64,000 nucleotides of DNA from Pararge aegeria (GCF_905163445.1 NC_053190.1:2420501-2484500), one strand, 5' to 3'. Positions 43,783-54,295 are shown, counted from the stretch's first letter. Notes: a model not told the origin generated them from the sequence alone. Translations and numbers: made by a program.

Positions 43783-44034
43783 AGATATCTGAATGATTAT
43801 AAATTTTGCACGCGTTCTCCAAGGTGGGACATGAGCTGTTCAAAAAGCTTATTATTTTACTATTATAGTATATGCCTTTTATTTTATCAGAACTGATTGA
43901 AATAATATCAACTTGTTTACCATCAGCCAAGGGCTGCGTGATTGGCTCACGTTTAAAAATCTCAAATAGATTCAAAACAAGTTGGTAAAAGCAATATTTA
44001 ATGCCGTAAGTTGATAAAGCGCTTTCACAATTTT
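43783..44034 (-). CDS. exon-like ORF, unknown protein
   Basis: An 83-codon open stretch ends exactly at a consensus splice donor (GTAAGTAAATG on the minus strand, from 43782) and follows a weak acceptor (GGTGTACTCAG). Both junctions would be phase 1 and the length is 252 nt, so the exon would be symmetric. The peptide contains STYGIKYCFYQLVLNLFEIF and SSCPTLENACKIYNHSDI, with four Cys, unlike the TE proteins here. The frame is open about 13 nt further upstream, to a TAA. I do not recognise the family. It could be an exon of an antisense or nested gene, a pseudogene or chance. Confidence 0.3.
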
Positions 44035-44214
44035 CTGAGTACACCACTTACCGTTAAACCTTTAATTCCTAGAAAACATGCTACAGTTAAAAGAAGATTA
44101 TCTTTTGTTTACTCTGTTTACAAGTATCATATAGATTCGACAATTAAGAATCACTTAAAATAATTTAATATTTAAAAATAAATATCGTCTGCGTATAAGT
44201 CAACCTTAAAAGAT

Positions 44215-44525
44215 AGGCCTATGCTGTCCTGGATTTTTTTAGAACCTGTAAAAGGGAAAAACTCTGTCATAAATAATTTTATCAAAATTTCTACCGCCTA
44301 CACAGCGCACGCAGCGGAATCAAGGATTTTTTTCCTTTTGAGAGCCAAAAGGAAAAAAAATCCTTTATTTTTGAAGCCTTCTTCATTGGTGCTATGCTCC
44401 TTTTGGTTTTAGCGTGACTAAATTTAGCCTAGATCCTTTCTCGATAAATTGTCTATCCAATACGGATTGAATTTTACAAATGAAACAAACAAACTCTTCA
44501 GCTTTCTATATCAGTTAAAGTTATA
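44215..44525 (+). repeat. Rep-4 copy with internal hairpin
   Basis: CACAGCGCACGCAGCGGAAT, TCTTCATTGGTGCTATGCTCC, AAACAAACAAACTCTTCAGC. AAGGATTTTTTTCCTTTTG (44322-44340) is inverted at 44346-44365 with one extra base. Confidence 0.65.
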
Positions 44526-44616
44526 ATTTCGCATTGAATCTAGAGCTTGCATACGACTCTAGATCATCAATTGAACTGCGTCGTATTCGCTACAGCGTCA
44601 CCAAACTGCGTGAAAC

Positions 44617-44790
44617 TGACTGATGAAAATTTTTATGAATAATATACATAAATATTTATAAAATACAGGTAAACACCCAGATACCAAAATAAATTAATGT
44701 TCGTCACACAAACATTTTCCAGTTGTGGAAGTCGAACCCACGGCCTTGGACTCAGAAAGCAGGGTCGCTGCCCGCTGCGCCAATCAGATG
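44617..44790 (-). mobile_element. SINE-A 5' half
   Basis: Antisense head (GCCCGCTGCGCCAATCAG) and B box (AGTCGAACCCACGGCC), body to GACTGATGAAAATTTTTATG, where the SINE 3' half is missing. Confidence 0.8.
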
Positions 44791-45106
44791 TCAGAGACCT
44801 TCTTTATGCGACTATTGCTCTGAATAAGTACCAGCTCATGATTGTCGTGATATGGTTATGCCACTTTGCTTTTTTTTTTTTACTGCCTTTTATCTTCTCC
44901 TTCTACCCTCTAGTTATGCGTGAGTCGCGCTGTCTTCAATAGCGCAAAGTGCTCCGTCAAATTTATACATGGTAATAATATTTATTTATTCACACTGTTT
45001 GTATCGATACGAAACACATGTTCTAAATATAAAATACTAGAATATACAACTTGAACATAGTTATCGATTTCCATGCCACCTAGAACTAACTTTAGGATGT
45101 TGAAAT

Positions 45107-45345
45107 CAGGTGACGGTGTGCGCGCGCATCGTAAAAATTTCTCTCATCATTTTTCTCCATCGCGCCAAAAGAAGTATAACTTCAAAAACGTATAGTTGTT
45201 ATGTGCCGCTTCCATTCTCCCAACATCCGCGAAGCAAGGTGTATTAGGGAGCCCCCAGTAAATTAATCAAGCGAGACAACGGCCAAGGGATAGGAGCTTG
45301 CTACGAAGTTTCTTTAACGACGCAATAATGAAAATTGCTAACGCT
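45107..45345. repeat. diverged repeat block
   Basis: 45107-45215 (CGCGCCAAAAGAAGTATAAC) resembles a common lepidopteran repeat with the AAAGAAGT-ACTTC motif also seen in Rep-5. 45240-45345 (TTAATCAAGCGAGACAACGG, TTTCTTTAACGACGCAATAA) pairs with 46790-46890. Confidence 0.45.
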
Positions 45346-45427
45346 GACAGTTAATCATAGCCTGAGCGAAATTGTTTGTTGCAGTCACTGTATCAGCTGC
45401 TACTGGTTTTTACTTATTTAAGATAAA

Positions 45428-45678
45428 TAGATAAATAAATATACTACGACAATACACACATCGCCATCTAGCCCCAAGGTAAGCGTAGCTTGTGTTATGG
45501 GTACTAAGATGACTGCAGAATATTTTTATGAATATAATACACATAAATACTTATAATATACAGATAAACACCCAGATACTAAAACACATTCATGTTAATC
45601 ACACAAACATTTTTCCAGTTGTGGCAATCGTACCCACGGCCTTGGACGCGGAAAGCAGGGTCGCTGCCCACTGCGCGT
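45428..45678 (-). mobile_element. SINE-A, near full length
   Basis: Antisense ACACACATCGCCATCTAGCC, AAGCGTAGCTTGTGTTATGG, AAACACCCAGATACTAAAAC and B box GCAATCGTACCCACGGCC; the A box is partly lost (CCCACTGCGCGTACC). Confidence 0.8.
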
Positions 45679-46262
45679 ACCGGCTTTCAAAATGTTCTTG
45701 AATAGATGTATCTTTTGATTTCTCGGTAGAGGTACTAATAAGAATAATATAATGGGACAAATTAATGTTAACATACGTGTGAAAATTAAGTAAGTACATA
45801 TACACAATGATTGTTTATTTTCCAACTTGAATCTATCTGATGTTTAGTAACTTTTTGCAATGGTGCAAATAATGAAAGTTTATTTATTTATTTATTATGT
45901 ACTATAAATTGTGATTGTGAACATAAGATACATGAAGTGTATAAACGAAAGCTTATCTCTATAAGAGATCTTTTCCAGCTACCCCAGGATGTGAGTAAGA
46001 TGATTTAATTGCGGTATAGGTCAAATGAAGGTACAATATACTACATAATAACTGCAAAGGATATTCAATATATCTAAATAATACCAAAATTCTACATACT
46101 AATACAATAAAATTTGAAGACTTAATTTGATTTATGTTTACTACACTAGTGATGTAAATTAAAACATTAATGGCTTAATGAGGATTCTGTGTTCTTAATT
46201 CGTTGCCCGTACCATGTAGATGATGGTCCTAATCCTAACGCCTCCCTGTAGATAAGAAAAAC
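45679..46262. other. unassigned intronic sequence
   Basis: Nothing recognised. Confidence 0.3.
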
Positions 46263-46543
46263 AATCATATCAACCCATTACCTGCCCACTACAGGGCACG
46301 GGTCTCCTCCCACTTTGAGAAGGGGTTAAAGCCGTAGTCCACCCCTCTGGCCCAGTTCAGATAGGTGGACTCTTCATACCTTTGAGAACATTATGTTGAA
46401 CTCTCAAGCATACAGGTTTCCTTCACCGTTGAAGCAAGGGATATTTAATTACTCAAAACGCACATAACTTAGAATAGTAAGAGGTGGGATTCGAACTCGC
46501 CCCCCCGAAAGTAAAGTCGAGCTCCACTACGCTCATACTGCTT
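46263..46543 (-). mobile_element. SINE-C, near full length
   Basis: Antisense ATCATATCAACCCATTACCT, CAGTTCAGATAGGTGGACTC, GAACATTATGTTGAACTCTC, GGTGGGATTCGAACTCGCC; head end degraded. Confidence 0.8.
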
Positions 46544-46590
46544 ATAGATAACGATAGCACTAGTAAATTCAATCTACCACCTTAAGGATT

Positions 46591-46890
46591 AGTTTGTTTT
46601 TAACTTTGTTCAGTCCGAAGTAATCACGAGATAATTATGTTTATTTTCTAGTCCTATTTCAATGATATAAGATGGGTTTTGGATTACTTTGTTTTTAGCT
46701 TTGTTCACTCCGAAATACTCACGATATAATTATGTCTACCATTTTCTCGTCCTATTTCCGTGATATAAGATGGGAGAAACCTACCGGCAAGATGTATTGC
46801 ACATCCGCGTTAATCAAGCGAAACAGCATCCGAAGACGGTAACCCTGCAGTTTCCTTAACGAGGCAATACGACAACGAAAATTGTCCGGA
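46591..46890 (+). repeat. imperfect tandem duplication (about 2 x 93 bp) plus diverged repeat
   Basis: Unit 1, 46591-46680 (GTTTGTTTTTAACTTTGTTC, ATATAAGATGGGTT), and unit 2, 46683-46775 (CTTTGTTTTTAGCTTTGTTC, ATATAAGATGGGAG), are clearly related. 46790-46890 (TTAATCAAGCGAAACAGCAT, GTTTCCTTAACGAGGCAATA) then matches 45270-45345. Confidence 0.65.
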
Positions 46891-47154
46891 ATAATTTGAG
46901 GACAGAAAATTATACCTACTTATCTCTTTTAAATTGCTCTGTGCACTCACCTGGATTAACTACAGTATACTGAACTAAGCCTGTCCTTCTGGTTTTGAGC
47001 AATAGCTGTAACGGCAAGTTTCAGTTCGGCTTGGTCAGGTGGAGTAATAGATGAGGAAAATACTTAAATATCAGCTTCATTTCATTTAATGAAACTGTTT
47101 ACAACTTCTTTATTGAATGTTGCGACTGCGATCTCATCTTAAAACTCAACTGAA
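46891..47154. other. unassigned intronic sequence
   Basis: Nothing recognised. Confidence 0.3.
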
Positions 47155-47460
47155 TGGTTATTTATTTATTTATACTCCTTATTTGTACACCACTCAGAAA
47201 AACGACACAAAAAAAGAACAAACACATGAAGACTGAAGCAGGATACAAAAGGCTATTGCTAAGTAGCGATCTCTGCCAGGCAACCTTAGGATTATGAAAA
47301 CTAAAAAGAAAACAAATAGGTGGGGTACACTATTTAGTACATACATACGAATATCTACATACTAATACATAAACCAGACTACACAAATAAATACTATTGA
47401 TAAATATAAAAAATAAATATACTAATACATATCTTAATATACCATAAATACTTTATGTTG
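47155..47460 (-). mobile_element. LINE-gamma 3' UTR, 5' truncated
   Basis: Nearly identical to 20390-20680: CACATGAAGACTGAAGCAGG, GCGATCTCTGCCAGGCAACC, GGTGGGGTACACTATTTAGT, ACATAAACCAGACTACACAA. High similarity suggests recent activity of the family. Confidence 0.75.
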
Positions 47461-47794
47461 TTGTAGTTCATTGAACTTATAACCCTTATCAGTTTTTAAG
47501 CTGATTTCATCCGCTTCTATAGCTTATTAGTGGCCGCCTCTCATTCTCACTCATCCAGTTAGTGGAGATTGACGGTTATGATCTAATTGTATTAATGGTA
47601 GCTGAAACCAATTACTGAAACCGATTTAAGTATTAATTCCCACAAAGTTTACAGTTGTACCGGGCTAAATCGTTTATATTGTAGCTAAACTATTGCACTT
47701 AAAACTTAACACTTATATTCCTTCTTTCAAGTGAAGTTCGAAGTAAAACTCTCTTTTTATAATTTTTCAAAATACTTAAAAAAAATACGAAAAA
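47461..47794. other. unassigned intronic sequence
   Basis: Nothing recognised. Confidence 0.3.
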
Positions 47795-47875
47795 AATTGA
47801 CAGGATTTGAACCTGATACTCTGTGGCAAAAGCGGACTGAGCGCTTTGACCACTAATCTACGGCTTTCCAGCCGC
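47795..47875 (-). mobile_element. tRNA-like sequence (SINE head or tRNA pseudogene)
   Basis: Minus strand carries an A-box-like TAGATTAGTGGTCAAAGCG and a B box GGTTCAAATCCTG, followed by a T-rich tract. The 5' arm does not close into a convincing acceptor stem. Probably an old SINE head. Confidence 0.45.
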
Positions 47876-47952
47876 CAATACAAAATTAGTAACAGTGATT
47901 AAAAAATATAAATAAAAATAAATGTGTTTTTGGGATATCCTAATATCCTAAT

Positions 47953-48007
47953 GCCCTGCTTTTTCATAGTTAAATAGAGCTACTATTTAACTATGAAAAA
48001 GCAGGGC
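47953..48007. repeat. perfect hairpin, 25-bp arms, 5-nt loop
   Basis: 47953-47977 (GCCCTGCTTTTTCATAGTTA...) and 47983-48007 are exact reverse complements around AGCTA. Confidence 0.95.
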
Positions 48008-48744
48008 AGAATTGATTTATCACTATTAAGTTATCGACATGATTATCGCTCGTAAGAACTGTTTTATCACTTCTAGTTGTCTAAATTAAATACTTTAAAT
48101 CAAATATAGCACCAGATGTTTCCATTAATCAATTGACAATAAAATAACACTAAGAAGAACTCTATGATAATACTAAAACGGTTCGAATTTAGAACTTAAA
48201 TCGGTCAAACAGATTCTTAACGCTCTGTGCCTTAGTAAAACCGTTTAAGTTTTTAATCCAGTACACCCGTGCATTATAATGATTTCAGCGGCATGCATCT
48301 AGCGAGACAAAATAGCCGAGTTTTAACAAATAAATTTCCTTTGTCTTTTAATAGGGATTGTTCTCGCACATTAAAAACGTAAATTCTATTCACATTGTTA
48401 CAAAATGCGAATGTGCTCAACGTAACAGGAAAAACGCTTGTCCCGTATATGATAATAAAAGTTTTTATTGTAAACAATTAAAAGTTTGAGGCTTGTTGGA
48501 GACAAAGCGGCGTAATAATTCCACTCGGTGGGGTTTTAGTTTGTTTTGTGCATTTTAATGCTATCTGAATTGTGGGGTGGCCGAGATTGGAACTGAAAGC
48601 GGTTTACATCTTATCAACCCTTCCTTGTTTGCGGTGAGTAAATAATAAATAGAATGAGCACTCCGAAAGCTCTAATACCAACTGAGTGTTGCTCCGTTAG
48701 AAAAATCAACAGCTGTTGTACACCTAGCTAGGTCTAGATTGTCA
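48008..48744. other. unassigned intronic sequence
   Basis: Nothing recognised. Confidence 0.3.
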
Positions 48745-49335
48745 TCAAGTATAAATAGGTATGTTTTGAAGTAAAACTTCTTTAGTAACTGAGATCTTCT
48801 TTCTGACGGAAGTAACGCTTACGTCAGACGTCTGTATAGTTTCCGCTATATAAAAATAATAATTTGGATTGGTCGTAAGTATATGTAATAAACTCCACGC
48901 TTTTTGACTTACTTGCCACCACCAGCTAGTGGCAAATATCACAATCAGTTAGGATTATTTATTTCCAATATTTTCAAACGGATCAATTTCTAATAGCAAA
49001 GTGAATAAAAATTCAACAGTTTAAAAAAAAAAAATTAAATTGTAATCTTTTTTGAAAATCTCTAAATATATCTTGTTTATTCATAACTTTTGTAATAAAT
49101 GTATTAGTAATAAATTTTCTGACGATGGCGACATTCTATAATATTCAATGGCAAGGTTTTATTGACACGTGCTAATCTAACCTTCAATTTTCTACTCTCA
49201 ATTAATCTATTTAACAAATGAAAATATTTATAAAATGTGCAAGTGATATTAACGAATTTTAAATAGAATATAAAATGAAATAGTGAATATTAAATGAACG
49301 GCGGAGTCGTTTTTTACTTATTAATAACAGCGCGA
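48745..49335 (-). repeat. Rep-5 copy, inverted relative to 23.1 kb
   Basis: Reverse complement of 23085-23650 with small indels. This copy runs further, to GCGAAGCCGCGGTGGGTCGC, which in sense reads as the CTAGCGACCCACCGCGGCTTC-type end of many lepidopteran non-autonomous repeats, so the true end of the family may be near 49355. Confidence 0.7.
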
Positions 49336-49534
49336 AGCCGCGGTGGGTCGCTAGTTTTTTATATCTTTTGTAAAGACTAGGAGTATTAATATAAATGAGA
49401 ATATCACTTACTCGTAGTTTACCCGAATAGGTGCCTAACCACCATAACACTAAACTAGATCCCATAGTAATTTATAATAGGTATATCATTTCAGTAAATT
49501 AATTGCATCCGAGCTTTACAGAATCAAACCGCGT

Positions 49535-49675
49535 ACGCCGCCAATTATGACTATTAAATGAAGTTTCCACTACACACGGGCGTGTGGCATTTCCGACCGC
49601 ACCACGTTTAATGTTACGTCAGATCGCGTGCAGTGAAGGGGTTGATTGACAATGCGGCCAGACATATTTTATTGT
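49535..49675 (+). repeat. direct repeat, copy 1
   Basis: AATTATGACTATTAAATGAA, TTTCCACTACACACGGG, AACCGCACCA-like CGACCGCACCACGTTTA and GCGTGCAGTGAAGGGGTTGA match 51235-51375 in order. The element type is unknown. Confidence 0.7.
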
Positions 49676-49767
49676 AAGGGTACCTTATAATGTAGTATGG
49701 AATCCTTATAGAATTACTGAACAGAAAATGTTCAAATTAGGTTCGTAGATATACTACAGTAAATGTT

Positions 49768-50151
49768 GAAATTTCAAATTCAAAAATGATTTATTCATGT
49801 AGGACTATCACAGGCACTTCTGAAACATTCATCATTATTATCATCAGCCATTGTGCGTCCACTGCTGGACATAGGCCTCTTTCAAGCAGCGCCAAATTTT
49901 CCTATTTTTGGCTTTCCTCATTAAGTCAATGCCCGCCACTTTTCGGAGATCGTCGCTCCATCTAGTTGGGGGGGGGCGTCCGACACTCCGTTTACCGACA
50001 CGCGGTCACTCAAGGACCTTTCGACGCCAACGTCCATCGGTCCTCCGACAAACGTGACCAGCCCACTGCCACTTTAGTATGCTAGCACGAAAGGCTATGT
50101 CAGTTACTTTAGTTCTTTGGCGAATCACTTAGTTACGGATGAAGCATTCAT
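49768..50151 (-). pseudogene. RTE-type LINE fragment inserted in a LINE-alpha tail
   Basis: LINE-alpha tail at 49768-49832 (AAATTCAAAAATGATTTATT). The RTE C-terminal sequence at 49833-50144 is antisense (GTCCACTGCTGGACATAGGC, CCATCTAGTTGGGGGG, CCAACGTCCATCGGTCCTCC) with frame damage, including a seven-G run. CATTCAT at 49826-49832 and 50145-50151 is a probable 7-bp target duplication. Confidence 0.7.
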
Positions 50152-50177
50152 ATTACATATATATGTTTACATAATTG

Positions 50178-50385
50178 TAAAGGGATGGTGATAACTTCGT
50201 TCGCCAACTTAAACCTAAAGCTACGAGGGTTCCAAACGCGCCCTGGTCTAAGAAGAGCCCGCAACAAACTTCGCATAAAAATGTTTTTTTGCTATCACCA
50301 TCTCACAGTAAATTCATATTCAGCTATGAAGCTAGAGCAATTCACACCCAAGCTTTTTTATCGTTTAAATAATCCTTAATTTATA
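50178..50385 (-). mobile_element. LINE-beta 3' UTR
   Basis: ATGGTGATAACTTCGTTCGCC, AAAGCTACGAGGGTTCCAAA, CGCGCCCTGGTCTAAGAAGA and GCTATCACCATCTCACA are antisense LINE-beta; the end of its ORF follows. Confidence 0.75.
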
Positions 50386-50399
50386 GTCTATATTAGTAC

Positions 50400-50565
50400 A
50401 CTGCTAGACTTAAGGCCTCTCCGAACGGGAGGATTTGACCATGATCACCATGCTGAGCTGAGTAAGGTTGGCGATTGCAGTAGATGGTAGTAGTAGCACA
50501 CGAGCTCAGCCCCTTAGTCCCTGGATTTTTATCTGCCATCACCACACGTCATACAAATTTATGGT
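50400..50565 (-). repeat. Rep-1 copy, internally deleted
   Basis: AGGCCTCTCCGAACGGGAGG, CATGATCACCATGCTGAG, TTGGCGATTGCAGTAGATGG, CCTTAGTCCC, TCTGCCATCACCACACG. Same block order as at 35.9 kb. Confidence 0.7.
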
Positions 50566-50577
50566 TTTAGATAATTG

Positions 50578-51040
50578 TATCAAATCAAATCAAATATTTT
50601 ATTTCAAAGTAGGTACCTAACTATACACTTTCTGAATGTCATACAAATCTGTCATTATTTCAATAATAATTTTGATTATTACATCAATTGGTCCAACCAT
50701 TTGTAAATTAAGTTTAAAAAACAATTTGACGATGTTACAAAAATAAAACATGACGAAAGTTTATAATTATTACAATAAATTACAGAGTAAATTATACAAA
50801 AATAATAATAATAATAATTTAAATCTAGCTATTAAAACATTTTTAGAAATAACTATGTGGGTACTTTTCAATTTAAAATGTGTTTTAGAAATAGCAGCCA
50901 TCCAAGCATTCCTGGCACATATATAATAATATTTTTTACATACAAGCTCCTTTACATATGATTTGAACCTCCCCTCTGGTAAATTTTGAGTTTCTGGTGG
51001 AATTTTGCTATACAAACGTACGCCATTGCCCATAAATGAC
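50578..51040 (-). pseudogene. 5'-truncated LINE C-terminus (CR1/LINE-alpha-related)
   Basis: The minus-strand ORF 51033-50770 reads MGNGVRLYSKIPPETQNLP, RFKSYVKELVCKKYYY then ARNAWMA, the LYxKIP...FK...YY pattern at the C-terminus of this LINE group. The 3' end is TATTTTATTTCAAAGTAGG read antisense. Catalytic domains absent. Confidence 0.7.
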
Positions 51041-51234
51041 TCGGTAACTTTTTATCGGTATAGTTATAGACTTAGGTAAGGTAATATATTTACTTAACAA
51101 TTTCAAAATATCTATAACTAAGTATATCTTTATAAAGTTTTTTTTTTTTTTAAATAATTATAAAAATCATTAACAGTTTATCCCAAACATGTTTAATTTA
51201 ACAAATGTTTAGCGAAAGCTTTTGCTCATTAACG

Positions 51235-51375
51235 TCTATTACGCGGCAAATTATGACTAAATGAGTTTCCCACTACATACAAGCGTGACATTTTCAACCG
51301 CACCATGTTTAGTATAACATCAGAATCGCGTGCAGTGAAGGGGTTGATTGACAATGTGGCCAGACTCTTAATACG
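51235..51375 (+). repeat. direct repeat, copy 2
   Basis: AATTATGACTAAATGAGTTT, CCCACTACATACAAGCG, AACCGCACCATGTTTAGT, GCGTGCAGTGAAGGGGTTGA and TTGACAATGTGGCCAGAC match copy 1 at 49.5 kb. Flanks are unrelated. Confidence 0.7.
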
Positions 51376-51664
51376 TTATAACGTTTTTATGTTACGCAAG
51401 TTTATTCATCTTTAGACGTTTTATCCTTAGTATTTTGTGCAAGAAATAAGCTAGCAACATCCTAAGAAATTGTAATAGTGTCACGTTTGCAAATTTAAGC
51501 AAATGAAAAATATCCTACACCTTAAACGCAAAAACCATATGGCTGGCACATCCAAACCATTCCTAGATGTTCCATTAACATTAGTATATTTTATATATTT
51601 ATATTCTATTTTTCCCCTTTCTTTTAATGTTAACGAGCTAATGCAAAAAATCTTCAATAAATAA
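51376..51664. other. unassigned intronic sequence
   Basis: Nothing recognised. Confidence 0.3.
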
Positions 51665-51803
51665 GATTAGCGTAATATGAGATTTAAACATAAATGTATT
51701 TTTATTTCATGTACACTGCTTTATTTTTTTTTCGATTAGCGTTATATGAGATTTAAACAATAATGTATTTTTATTACATGTACACAGCTTTAATTTTTTT
51801 TCT
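51665..51803 (+). repeat. tandem duplication, about 2 x 69 bp
   Basis: GATTAGCGTAATATGAGATT (51665) and GATTAGCGTTATATGAGATT (51734) start units that both run through ATGTATTTTTATT, CATGTACAC and GCTTTA to a poly-T tract. A few differences. Confidence 0.8.
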
Positions 51804-51902
51804 TTATTTAAGCAGATATATATGTTTAGCTTTAAATAGGTATTATCTCCGAGCACGCTATACATCTTTGAAACTATTAATATTTTGTATTAGTAACGCC
51901 TA

Positions 51903-52180
51903 TTAACGTTCCAGTTCTCACATACCTCCTCAATAGGAGAGAAGTTTTTAGAGCATAGACCCACCGCGATGCTAAAATGATGTTTGAAGGGTTTGTTCAA
52001 GTATAACAGATATATTGTACATAACCGGGTCCGGCGGATTAACGTGGCATGGGATCCTGGATTGGTACTGAGATGTCTTAACAGAAAAACCCAATGCCTA
52101 GCTATTTTTGACCCCAGGAATCGAACCTAGAACCACGTGATTTGCAGCTGGTCATGCTAACCACTTGACAAGCGGCAGTT
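51903..52180 (-). mobile_element. SINE-D, near full length
   Basis: Antisense CTCCTCAATAGGAGAGAAG, AGAGCATAGACCCACCGCGA, CCGGGTCCGGCGGATTAACG, then B box GGAATCGAACCTAGAACC and CATGCTAACCACTTGACAAG. Confidence 0.75.
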
Positions 52181-52549
52181 AAGAAAACGGCAACGTAATA
52201 AAGGAGTGAATAAAATCGTAATAAATAGGATCATCCGTTTGATCGCTGCGCTTGGACATGTAAAGTACGTAGAAAAACGGAATCACTTTCAACGTGCTAT
52301 TAAAATACTTCTATTTTCACTACAGTTTCAAAATAATATCAGAGAAGCTGAGGTTAGCTACCGCATTTGACAAGAAATATTTTTCCAAAAAGTACAGGTA
52401 GTCAAAATTAACAATACCTATTACGGAGATAAAATCTTTTATACTTTGCAGTAGAAGAACAGGGCAACCTGGATTATAACCATATTGTACGTTATCTTTC
52501 AGTACATTTATTAGGCCTAACGACTCGGTTAACAACGTTTTAATGTCTA
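52181..52549. other. unassigned sequence with an open minus-strand frame
   Basis: 52535-52320 (minus) codes a 71-residue peptide including YNPGCPVLLLQSIKDFISVI from a TTG, without ATG or evident splice sites. Not recognised. Confidence 0.25.
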
Positions 52550-52790
52550 TCCCCCGTTCTACCCCCTTTTCACCCCACTTTGACCCCCTCCTGGGTTCAT
52601 CCTGACCACAATTTTGGGTCCACTAATCAGATAACCGCTTAATGATGGAAATACCATTAGCAAAAGTGCTGGCACTTTTATGTGGGTGGCTGTAAAATTA
52701 GTTGGAAAATTAGTTCGGAACCCCTGTCCATTGGATGTTAAAGCTTTGATACCCCATTTTTTATTAATTAATGGGTCCGAAAACACGCGC
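52550..52790. repeat. probable interspersed repeat, unclassified
   Basis: CTAATCAGATAACCGCTTAA, TGATGGAAATACCATTAGCA and AAAAGTGCTGGCACTTTTAT look like a sequence I have seen repeated in lepidopteran genomes; there is no second copy here, so this rests on memory. Confidence 0.3.
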
Positions 52791-53147
52791 CATGCTTTGC
52801 CGACGCCGCACGGTAGTAAGATGCTGCGTAGAAACCGAAGGCGGCGAAGGCGGATCGGTGAAATATAACTCCCTTGCCCCTAAAAAAATATCCCATTACC
52901 ATATTAGTCTGCCTCATCACTAATCAATTCTCACCACCACGCGTAGTCAAGGGCAGTCAATGAAAATAAAAAACTAATTAAAAAAAAATGATTTTTCTTT
53001 TATTATGTACATGTTCAGATACATAAAATTGTGTCATTTTTCGATATTAGTTGCCTAATTATTATATCAGAGGAATACATAATGTTTTGTTTTTACGCGA
53101 TTCACCCAATGTAATGAAATTTTTATGAAAACTTGACCTACCTGCAG
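52791..53147. other. unassigned intronic sequence
   Basis: 52800-52860 looks like an old SINE-B 3' piece (GCACGGTAGTAAGATGCTGC, CTGCCTCATCACTAATCA at 52909). Confidence 0.3.
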
Positions 53148-53330
53148 CGACCTCCCTGGCGCAATGCTGAGCGCTGTGAATTAAATTCGACTCCCGGCAA
53201 TTTGGGAATGTATAATTTCTGAATTTTCTCAGGCCAAGTCTGGTACGAGGCTTGGGCTCCGCTAAGCGATTGAATGTTCCGGTGTGATGTCGCGTAAAAG
53301 CGATTAGGAATAAACATACTATTATAATAT
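53148..53330 (+). mobile_element. SINE-B, internally deleted
   Basis: CGACCTCCCTGGCGCAATG, CGACTCCCGGCAATTTGGGA, TCCGCTAAGCGATTGAATGT, TCCGGTGTGATGTCGCGTA. Bases between the A and B boxes are missing. Confidence 0.75.
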
Positions 53331-54099
53331 ACCTAGTAAAACCATCAGCAGTTTTTATATAGAAGGGTCTAGATATACAGCTTTGTTGGTGTTGATAATA
53401 GGAATTTAAACTTAATGTTTTATGAAAAGTGAGTGATATAAACTAAATTTAACTTTTTTCAAATGATCGATATCAGTTCAGATGTCGAGGAGTTATAGGG
53501 AGATATATTTTTCTCCTTTTTTCAAAATTAGATACTTCACTACACTATTTAAAATCAAAATAATTAAACATAATATTATGACGCCAGCCACAAACAAAAA
53601 TTGGACTTAATTAAAACTTTACCTACCTTATTATATACTAAAATTCAGTCAGCAGTTTAAATTGGTACTGCACCGAGCACCGATATACACCGTTTAATTA
53701 ATGCCCGTGAATTAATCCGAGCGGTGGAGGTGCGTTTTCAGAGCTTGTCATTGTCAGAGATCGCTAGACGAGGCTGTCGGTCGCACGGGAGGCAGTGCCC
53801 TCGGGTCAAGCTATGACATGAGCAAGCGAGAACAGTTTTATGAAAATGAATTAACGTGAAAAATACTGTTTGATAATGTTGCTCGGAAAGTTGTACTTTT
53901 TGCAGCTGTATTACGTGCGGAAAGTTGGATTTTTTGCTCTAGTGCTTTTTACTTTTCCCGCTTATAATTTAATAAAATCCAACTAAAGAGTTTACGTTCA
54001 ACCACCTTATGGATTTTTATTAAACCTATTTTTATAACGAATGAATCAATGAATGGATTCATTTCATTCATTCATTCACTTAAAACATACTTTCACTTT
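53331..54099. other. unassigned sequence with a G+C-richer island
   Basis: 53690-53830 (GAGCGGTGGAGGTGCG, GAGGCTGTCGGTCGCACGGG) is unlike the repeats here. 54040-54080 is an imperfect palindrome of GAATGA/TCATTC units. Confidence 0.3.
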
Positions 54100-54295
54100 T
54101 ATCGGGAAGAAGATTTAAGAGCATAGACTCACCACGCTGCTATACTGCAAGCTGGCGGGCTTCGACGATTTTTATAAAATGTTAGCGATGATAACTAGGA
54201 CCGACGGCGTAACGTGCTCTTCAATGCATGAGTTGTCTTCGCCAATCGTTGTGATCCATAGTATAACTTGCTAACCATTAAAGAAACATGATCGT
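54100..54295 (-). mobile_element. SINE-D, diverged
   Basis: AGAGCATAGACTCACCACGC, TAGGACCGACGGCGTAACGT, GCTCTTCAATGCATGAGT; the B box region is deleted. Confidence 0.65.

Noticed and set aside
47953..48007. miRNA precursor
   Set aside because: Perfect pairing with no bulges and no phylogenetic evidence; simpler as an inverted duplication. Kept only as a hairpin.
49535..51375. Solo element with two LTRs
   Set aside because: The direct repeats lack TG...CA ends, and the DNA between them is made of unrelated RTE, LINE-beta, Rep-1 and LINE pieces rather than gag-pol.
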